Shown here: positions 38,343 through 43,629 of the stretch, one piece after another
How positions within the stretch are numbered: position 1 is the first letter of the stretch
How the letters are laid out: every line of letters begins with the position of its first letter
Assembly (NCBI RefSeq): GCF_003236305.1
Contig: NZ_POTX01000021.1
Location: forward strand, 1-43,629
Reading direction: 5' to 3'
Source: Micromonospora endophytica
GTDB taxonomy: Bacteria; Actinomycetota; Actinomycetes; Mycobacteriales; Micromonosporaceae
Length of the DNA stretch: 43,629 bases
Position numbers and translations under genes: made by a program
The notes under the pieces: generated by a model
Seen by the model: the letters and a program-made list of their open reading frames with translations, nothing else
Databases searched by the model: none
Told to the model about the DNA's origin: nothing

Positions 38343-39799
38343 CCAGCACCCCGGCCGCGCCGCCTGCCGCCTCCCGCCCCGCCGACCTGCTCGTGGTGGG
38401 TGCCGACCTCGTCACCATGGCCCCGGGCCGGGAGGTGGTCACCGCCAGCACCGTGGCGATCGCCGACGGCCGGATCGCGGCGATCGGACCGGCGGCGGCG
38501 TTGCGCGCCGCGTACCCCGGCACCCCGGAACTCGACGCCACCGGCTGCGTCGTGGTGCCCGGCCTGGTCAACGCCCACCAGCACACCACCGCCGACCCGT
38601 TGGTGCGCAGCACCATCCCCGACGACGTGCCCGCCCAGCGGGCGATCTTCGACTGGATCGTGCCGCTGCACGCCGCGGTCGACGGCGACGACGACGAACT
38701 GTCGGCCACCCTCACCGCCGTCGAGGCGCTCAGCCACGGCGTGACCACGCTGCTGGAACCCGGCACGGTGGCCCACCCGACGCGGGTCGCCCGGGGGTTG
38801 CGCACCGCCGGGATCCGGGCCCGCGTGGGGTGCTGGGGCTGGGACACACCCGGCGCGCCGTACGCGCTGCCGGCCGCCGACGCGCTCGCCGCACAGGCCG
38901 ACACCGTCGCCGCTCTCGCCGGAGACGCCCTGGTGACCGGCTGGATCACCCTGGTCGGCCACGACCTGGCCAGCGACGAGCTGTTCACCGGGGCGGCCGA
39001 GCTGGCGCAGCGGCTGGACGTGCCGATGACCTGGCATCTGTCGCCCGGTCCGGAGGACGCCGTCGCGTACGCCGCCGCCGGCCGCGCCCGGCCGGTGCTG
39101 CACCTGCGGGAGCTGGGTGTGCTCGGCCCCCGGCTGCTGCTCGGCCACGCGGTCTGGCTCGACGACGCCGAGGTCACCGCGCTCGTCGAATCCGGCACCG
39201 CCGTCGCCTCCTGTCCCGGCGCCTACCTGCGGCTCGGCCAGGGATTCAGCCGTGCCGGGCGGCACACCGAGCTGCGTCGGGCCGGTGGCCGGCTCGCGCT
39301 GGGCACCGACTCGCACAACGCCGGGGACACCCCTGACGTGTGGCGGGCCGCGCGCCTCTTCGCCGGCCTGGAACGCGACCGTGGCGTCGCTGACCCGCTG
39401 CGCGCCGACGAGGTCTTCGCCCTGGCCACCGTCGACGGCGCCGCCGCCGTCGGGCTCGGGGACACCATCGGCTCGATCGAGGTCGGCAAGGCTGCCGACC
39501 TGGTCGTGCTGGACACCCGCACGATCGCCTGGATCCCGCGCGGTGACCTGCCCACCCAGCTGGTCTGGGGAGCGGTCGGGCACAGCGTGCGGGACGTACT
39601 CGTCGACGGCCGGGTGGTGCTCCGTGACCGGCGGATCACCACCGTCGACGTCGACGCTCTGCGCGAGGAGGCCGCCGATCGACGGGCCGCCCTGCTGCGC
39701 CGCTCCGGAATCGATATCTCCCCTCGCTGGCCCACCGTGCCGGCGACCGACTACCGCGCGTGCCGGCCCCCCTCGGCCAGCACGCCGCCCCTGATGTGA
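38339..39799 (+). CDS. amidohydrolase family protein (AtzA/TrzN/8-oxoguanine deaminase-like)
   Basis: A 486-residue metal-dependent hydrolase. The HxH pair is in PGLVNAHQHTTADPL. The next His is in MTWHLSPGPED and another in LLGHAVWL. The metal-binding Asp is in LALGTDSHNAGDTPD. The small beta-domain GRIAAIGPAAALRAAYPG and IEVGKAADLVVLDTRTIAW frame the barrel, as in the SsnA/AtzA-type deaminase and chlorohydrolase group. The start overlaps the upstream dehydrogenase stop (ATGA). Likely reaction: deamination or hydrolytic removal of an amino, alkylamino or halide group from an N-heterocycle. Confidence 0.88.
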   Translation: MTSTPAAPPAASRPADLLVVGADLVTMAPGREVVTASTVAIADGRIAAIGPAAALRAAYPGTPELDATGCVVVPGLVNAHQHTTADPLVRSTIPDDVPAQRAIFDWIVPLHAAVDGDDDELSATLTAVEALSHGVTTLLEPGTVAHPTRVARGLRTAGIRARVGCWGWDTPGAPYALPAADALAAQADTVAALAGDALVTGWITLVGHDLASDELFTGAAELAQRLDVPMTWHLSPGPEDAVAYAAAGRARPVLHLRELGVLGPRLLLGHAVWLDDAEVTALVESGTAVASCPGAYLRLGQGFSRAGRHTELRRAGGRLALGTDSHNAGDTPDVWRAARLFAGLERDRGVADPLRADEVFALATVDGAAAVGLGDTIGSIEVGKAADLVVLDTRTIAWIPRGDLPTQLVWGAVGHSVRDVLVDGRVVLRDRRITTVDVDALREEAADRRAALLRRSGIDISPRWPTVPATDYRACRPPSASTPPLM

Positions 39800-39811
39800 A
39801 GGGAACGCGTG

Positions 39812-40891
39812 ATGAACATTCGAATCGGACGTGGCCCGGCCGCGGTGCTCGCCAGCACCATGGCGCTGACGCTGTTCGGCTGTGCCAGCAACGACGCCAC
39901 CGCCCCGACGACGGCCAGCTCCGACGGCGGCGGAACGACCCAGGAGGGTCAGCCCGACGTCAACGGTGACGGCAAGGTGGTGATCGGGGTGCTCAGCCCC
40001 GGTGACATCAACGACAACGGCTACTACGAGAGCTTCGTGATCGGCGCCGACAAGTTCGCCGCCGAGCAGGGCTGGCAGGTCATCAAGCGCGGCAGCGTGC
40101 CGCCCACCGAGGCACTCAGCGCCGCCCGGGCCCTCTGCCAGCAGGGCGTGGACATGGTGGCGCTCGGCGCCTCCGAGCTGAAGGACGCCATCCCCGCCTC
40201 CGAGGAGGCGGTCTGCGCCAAGACGGCCTGGTACGTGCCGTCGTCGGAGAACATCCCGCAGAGCCCGCGGGTGACGCTGGCCAGCGACGACCCCAACCAG
40301 AGCATGCTCGCCGCCGGATACGCCGCCGGCCTGCTGCTGAAGGAGAAGAACGGCACCAAGGCCGGTTTCGTCACCGGCATGGAGGCCGACTTCTCGGTGA
40401 ACGCCGCCAAGGCGTTCAAGGCAGGTATCCGGATGGTGGTGCCCAGCGCCGACCTGGTGATCACGTACACCGGTGACTTCAACGACTCGGCGAAGGCCCG
40501 CGAGGCCGTCCAGGCACAGACCAGTCAGGGCGTCCAGGTGGTGTACCCGTACCTGGGTGGGGCCACCGACGCCGCGGCCAAGCTGGCCAACGAGCGGGGC
40601 GTGCTGACCCTCACCCCGGGCACCGACAGGTGCGACTCGACCGACCCGCGCTTCGACATCTCGGTCATCTTCGACCCGGGCGCGTACTTCACGGCCGCGC
40701 TGGAGCTGTTCGCCAAGGGCGAGATGCAGCTCGGCACCACCAAGCGGTGGGAACTCGGCAAGGACCCGTACCCCGCGATCAAGATCTGCAACGCGACGCC
40801 GGAGCAGACCACGCAGATGGACACCTTCGCCTCCGACGTGGCCAGCGGCAAGATCGACACCGAAGCGGAAGTCGCCCGCCTCGGCTCCTGA
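39812..40891 (+). CDS. BMP-family substrate-binding lipoprotein (ABC importer)
   Basis: A 359-residue lipoprotein. An N-terminal signal peptide ends in the lipobox-like LTLFGC (Cys about residue 24), followed by a Thr/Ser/Gly linker. The body is a PnrA/BMP periplasmic-binding fold: VVIGVLSPGDINDNGYYESF, QGVDMVALGASELKDAIP, AAGYAAGLLLKEKNGTKAGF and VQVVYPYLGGATDAAAKLAN. Family knowledge: BMP proteins bind nucleosides, purines or related compounds for ABC import. ATG 39812 is used; GTG 39809 is also possible. The ATPase and permease follow on the same strand, completing an importer. Confidence 0.9.
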   Translation: MNIRIGRGPAAVLASTMALTLFGCASNDATAPTTASSDGGGTTQEGQPDVNGDGKVVIGVLSPGDINDNGYYESFVIGADKFAAEQGWQVIKRGSVPPTEALSAARALCQQGVDMVALGASELKDAIPASEEAVCAKTAWYVPSSENIPQSPRVTLASDDPNQSMLAAGYAAGLLLKEKNGTKAGFVTGMEADFSVNAAKAFKAGIRMVVPSADLVITYTGDFNDSAKAREAVQAQTSQGVQVVYPYLGGATDAAAKLANERGVLTLTPGTDRCDSTDPRFDISVIFDPGAYFTAALELFAKGEMQLGTTKRWELGKDPYPAIKICNATPEQTTQMDTFASDVASGKIDTEAEVARLGS

Positions 40892-40926
40892 CCCCTGCCC
40901 CGACGAGCCACGAGGTGGAACGGACT

Positions 40927-42498
40927 GTGGACGTCCACGACCAGCTCCCGCCGGCCCTCACCCTGAGCGGGGTCAGCAAGCGCTACGGTCCGGTCGTCGC
41001 CTGCGACGCCGTGGATCTGACCGTCCGGCCCGGTGAGATCCACGGCCTGCTCGGCGAGAACGGCGCCGGCAAGTCGACCCTGATGAAGATCCTGCTCGGG
41101 CTGGTGCAGAAGGACTCGGGCACCATCCGGCGCGGCGCCGCACCGGTGGAGATCGACAGTCCGCAGGTCGCGGCCGAACTCGGCCTGGGCATGGTGCACC
41201 AGCACTTCAGCCTGATCGAACCGCTCACCGTCTGGGAGAACGTCATCCTCGGCGACACCGGGCGGGTCGATCGGGCGGTGGCCTGCGCCCAGGTCGAGGA
41301 GGTCGGCAGGCGGTACGGCCTGCCGATCGACCCGCTGGCCCGGGTGGACCGGCTCTCGGCCGGCGAACGACAACGCGTCGAGCTGATCAAATGCCTGCGG
41401 CGTGACCCGTCGGTGCTGATCCTCGACGAGCCGACCTCGGTGCTCACCCAGGCCGAGTCGGCCGAGTTGTTCACCGTGCTGCGCCGTGCGGTGCGGGCCG
41501 GTGACCGGGCGGTCATCCTGATCAGCCACAAGCTCGCCGAGATCATGGCCGCCACCGACCGGGTGACGGTGCTGCGCCGGGGCGGGGTGGCCTTCCAGGG
41601 CACGACAGCGGACACCACCGCCCAGCAACTGGCCCGGCAGATGGTCGGGCGGGAGGTGTCGCTGCGTACCGAGAGCGCGGCGCTCGGCCTGCTGCCGGTG
41701 GAACCGGTGCCGGCTGCCGCGACCGCCGAATCGCCGGCCGACAACGCCGGGAACCCGCCCGGCCTGCGGGTGAGCGGGGTACGCCTGCGGGTCGGCGGGC
41801 TGCCGGTGCTCGACGGCCTCACCCTCGATGTGGCACCCGGCGAGATCGTCGGCCTCTACGGGGTGGAGGGCAACGGGCAGGCCGCCCTCGGCGAGGTGCT
41901 GTCCGGGCTGCTGGTGCCGGAGTCCGGCACCGTCGAGGTCGCCGGTCGCGCCGTCGACCTGGCCCGACCCGGCGCGCTGCACGAGGCCCGCCTCGGCATC
42001 GTGCCTGAGGACCGGCACCACTGCGGTGTCGTCCTCGACATGAGCGTGGCGGAGAACCTGGTGATGAAGTCGCTGGCCACGGTCACCACCCGGGGGGTGC
42101 TCAGCCGGCGCCGGATGCACCGGATCGCGGTGCGGCAGATGGCCGAGTTCAACGTGGTGGCCCCGTCGCCGGACACCCCGCTGCGCAGCCTCTCCGGTGG
42201 CAACCAGCAGCGGGTGGTGCTGGCCCGCGAGCTGTCCGCCGACCCGAGGGTGCTGGTGGCCGCGCAGCCCACGCACGGTCTGGACGTCGGCGCGATCGAG
42301 GACATGTACATGCGGCTGCGGCAGGCCGCGGCGAACGGGGTGGCGGTCCTGCTGATCTCCACCGAACTGGAGGAGGTGATGGCCCTGGCACACCGGATCG
42401 CGGTGATCTCCGCCGGGCGCGTCGTCGGGGTCCTGCCCACCGCCGAGGCCACCGCCGAACGCCTCGGGATGCTTGTCGGCGGGGTGAGCCAGGAATGA
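40927..42498 (+). CDS. ABC importer ATPase with two nucleotide-binding domains
   Basis: A 523-residue duplicated ATPase of the simple-sugar/nucleoside type. NBD1 has Walker A GENGAGKS, HQHFSLIEPLTVWEN, signature RLSAGERQ and Walker B VLILDEPTS. NBD2 has a degenerate Walker A (GVEGNGQAAL in place of GxxGxGKST), signature SLSGGNQQ and a Walker B-like VLVAAQPTHGLD (the DEP acidic pair is replaced by AQP), typical of this family. GTG 40927 with GAGGTGG upstream is chosen. It overlaps the permease start (ATGA). Together with the BMP lipoprotein it energises uptake. Confidence 0.92.
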   Translation: MDVHDQLPPALTLSGVSKRYGPVVACDAVDLTVRPGEIHGLLGENGAGKSTLMKILLGLVQKDSGTIRRGAAPVEIDSPQVAAELGLGMVHQHFSLIEPLTVWENVILGDTGRVDRAVACAQVEEVGRRYGLPIDPLARVDRLSAGERQRVELIKCLRRDPSVLILDEPTSVLTQAESAELFTVLRRAVRAGDRAVILISHKLAEIMAATDRVTVLRRGGVAFQGTTADTTAQQLARQMVGREVSLRTESAALGLLPVEPVPAAATAESPADNAGNPPGLRVSGVRLRVGGLPVLDGLTLDVAPGEIVGLYGVEGNGQAALGEVLSGLLVPESGTVEVAGRAVDLARPGALHEARLGIVPEDRHHCGVVLDMSVAENLVMKSLATVTTRGVLSRRRMHRIAVRQMAEFNVVAPSPDTPLRSLSGGNQQRVVLARELSADPRVLVAAQPTHGLDVGAIEDMYMRLRQAAANGVAVLLISTELEEVMALAHRIAVISAGRVVGVLPTAEATAERLGMLVGGVSQE

Positions 42499-43629
42499 CG
42501 AACGTCGGCACCGACACCACCGGCCAGCGGCTGCTGGCCCGGCTCAACCCCGGCCCGGGTGGCTGGCAGGTCAGCGCCGCCACGCTGGCCTCGGTGGCCG
42601 TGGCGCTGGGCCTGTCCGCCCTGCTGATCGCGGTCACCGGCGGCTCCCCGGCCGCCTCCACCCTGGCGCTCTACCAGGGCAGCATGGCCAACGCGGCGGC
42701 GTGGAGCACCACCCTGCTGTACGTCGCGCCGCTGCTGCTGGTGGCGGTGGGCGCCTGCGTCAGCGCCCGCTCCGGCTTCTTCAACATCGGCCAGGAGGGG
42801 CAGGTGCTCATCGGGGCGCTCTGCGGCGCCTGGGCGGGGCTGCGGCTGGCCGTACCCGGACCGTTCCTGCTGGTCGTGGTGCTGGCTGCCGCGCTCGTGG
42901 GTGCCGGCGCCTGGGCCGGCCTCAGCGCCCTGATGTACCGGTTCCGCGGCGTCAACGTGGTGGTCAGCACCATGCTGTTGACCTTCCTGGCGCAGCAACT
43001 CGTCTCCTTCGCGGTGAACACCCCCTGGTTGTTGCAGGAGTCCCGGCTGGGCCAGGGCACGCTTTCCGCGCAGTCCAACCCGCTGCCGGCGAACGCCCGG
43101 CTCGACTCCGTCGGCGAGTACCCGAACCTCCAGGTCAACGGCGGACTGGTGCTGGCCCTGCTGGTGGCGGTCCTGTTCACCCTGGCGATCGCCCGTACCC
43201 GATGGGGTTTCCGGCTGACCATGACCGGTCGCAACCCGGCGGCGGCCCGGCACGCGGGCGTGCGGGTCGGCGCCATGGGCGGGATGGCACTGGCCATCTC
43301 GGGGGCGCTCGCCGGTCTCGCCGGGGCGCTGCTGCTGACCAGCCCGGTCGGCACCAACCGGCTGCAACCCGGGATGTCGCTGAACATCGGGTGGGACGGC
43401 CTGCTGGTGGCCCTGGTCGCCCGCAACCACCCGTTGCTTGCCGTCCCGGTCGCGGTGCTGTTCGGAGTGCTCCGGGCGGGCGGTGGGTTCCTCGCCGCCA
43501 CCGGCGTGCCCTCGTTCCTGGTCGACGTGGTCAAGGCCCTGCTGGTGCTCGCCTTCGTGGCACCGCCCGTGGTGATCGCCATGCGCCGCCGCCGCGCCAC
43601 CGCACCGGCACCCGCCCGGACCGCCACCC
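42495..43629 (+). CDS. ABC importer permease, nucleoside/sugar type (partial at window edge)
   Basis: An open frame of 378 codons runs off the right edge. Many hydrophobic helices are visible: VAVALGLSALLIAV, LLYVAPLLLVAVGACVSARS, FLLVVVLAAALVGAGAWAGL and LALAISGALAGLAGALLLTS-like segments. Conserved features are GFFNIGQEGQVLIGAL and NPAAARHAGV. It matches BMP-system permeases of the YufP/NupP type. The start overlaps the ATPase stop (ATGA). A second permease gene usually follows and would lie outside the window. Confidence 0.9.
   Translation, partial: MTNVGTDTTGQRLLARLNPGPGGWQVSAATLASVAVALGLSALLIAVTGGSPAASTLALYQGSMANAAAWSTTLLYVAPLLLVAVGACVSARSGFFNIGQEGQVLIGALCGAWAGLRLAVPGPFLLVVVLAAALVGAGAWAGLSALMYRFRGVNVVVSTMLLTFLAQQLVSFAVNTPWLLQESRLGQGTLSAQSNPLPANARLDSVGEYPNLQVNGGLVLALLVAVLFTLAIARTRWGFRLTMTGRNPAAARHAGVRVGAMGGMALAISGALAGLAGALLLTSPVGTNRLQPGMSLNIGWDGLLVALVARNHPLLAVPVAVLFGVLRAGGGFLAATGVPSFLVDVVKALLVLAFVAPPVVIAMRRRRATAPAPARTAT

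Overview
The window is very GC-rich, with dense gene packing, many ATGA/GTGA stop-start overlaps and GTG/TTG starts. This indicates an actinomycete chromosome. The gene families suggest Micromonosporaceae (Micromonospora-like), which is inference because no search was possible. One full tRNA gene, tRNA-Pro(GGG), lies at 13710-13783 on the minus strand.

Region 1 (1-18560) mixes intact housekeeping-type enzymes with decayed genes. It opens with a sigma-factor remnant that has lost its middle. An alpha/beta hydrolase follows, then an ISAs1-type transposase remnant abutting a truncated MFS gene, which abuts a LysR gene without its DNA-binding domain. A TetR regulator, a quinone oxidoreductase and an S15/CocE-type hydrolase share an 11-bp-arm inverted repeat between the divergent genes. 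Further on are a DinB-like protein, a NADAR protein with a frameshifted partner, two stand-alone immunity-like genes, an unusual zinc-ribbon SDR, an LRR protein, a YCII pseudogene, a MOSC protein and a MerR-methyltransferase fusion. The region ends with a TetR regulator divergent from a TetX-like flavin monooxygenase plus a DHFR-like reductase. A 37-bp palindrome covers the tetR start codon.

Region 2 (18561-28824) is an accretion array. The 3' part of a tRNA-Val(CAC) gene, from the anticodon loop to the acceptor end, occurs four times in the same orientation at 18561, 23092, 25821 and 28778. These copies cut out three att-flanked units. Unit A (4.5 kb) carries an Abi_C-domain defence gene, an XRE regulator, an orphan polymorphic-toxin C-terminus with an immunity gene, and a broken RHS/HINT fragment. 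Unit B (2.7 kb) carries an integrase C-terminal remnant, an XRE-TPR regulator and three overlapping small genes. Unit C (3.0 kb) carries two XRE regulators and small proteins. Short direct repeats resembling integrase arm sites lie next to the att copies. No unit has a complete integrase or any recognisable replication or transfer gene, so they look like cis-mobilisable or decayed integrative elements.

Region 3 (about 28900-43629) is a well-preserved putative catabolic cluster: a TauD-like oxygenase, a self-sufficient P450 (heme, reductase and 2Fe-2S domains in one chain), two zinc alcohol dehydrogenases, an aldehyde dehydrogenase, a PucR regulator, an amidohydrolase, and a BMP-type lipoprotein with its ABC ATPase and permease (the permease runs off the window). 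Related sequence motifs sit upstream of at least three of its transcription units. The likely logic is uptake of a purine- or nucleoside-like or other N-heterocyclic compound, oxidative attack and deamination, then alcohol-to-acid oxidation. The substrate cannot be read from the sequence.
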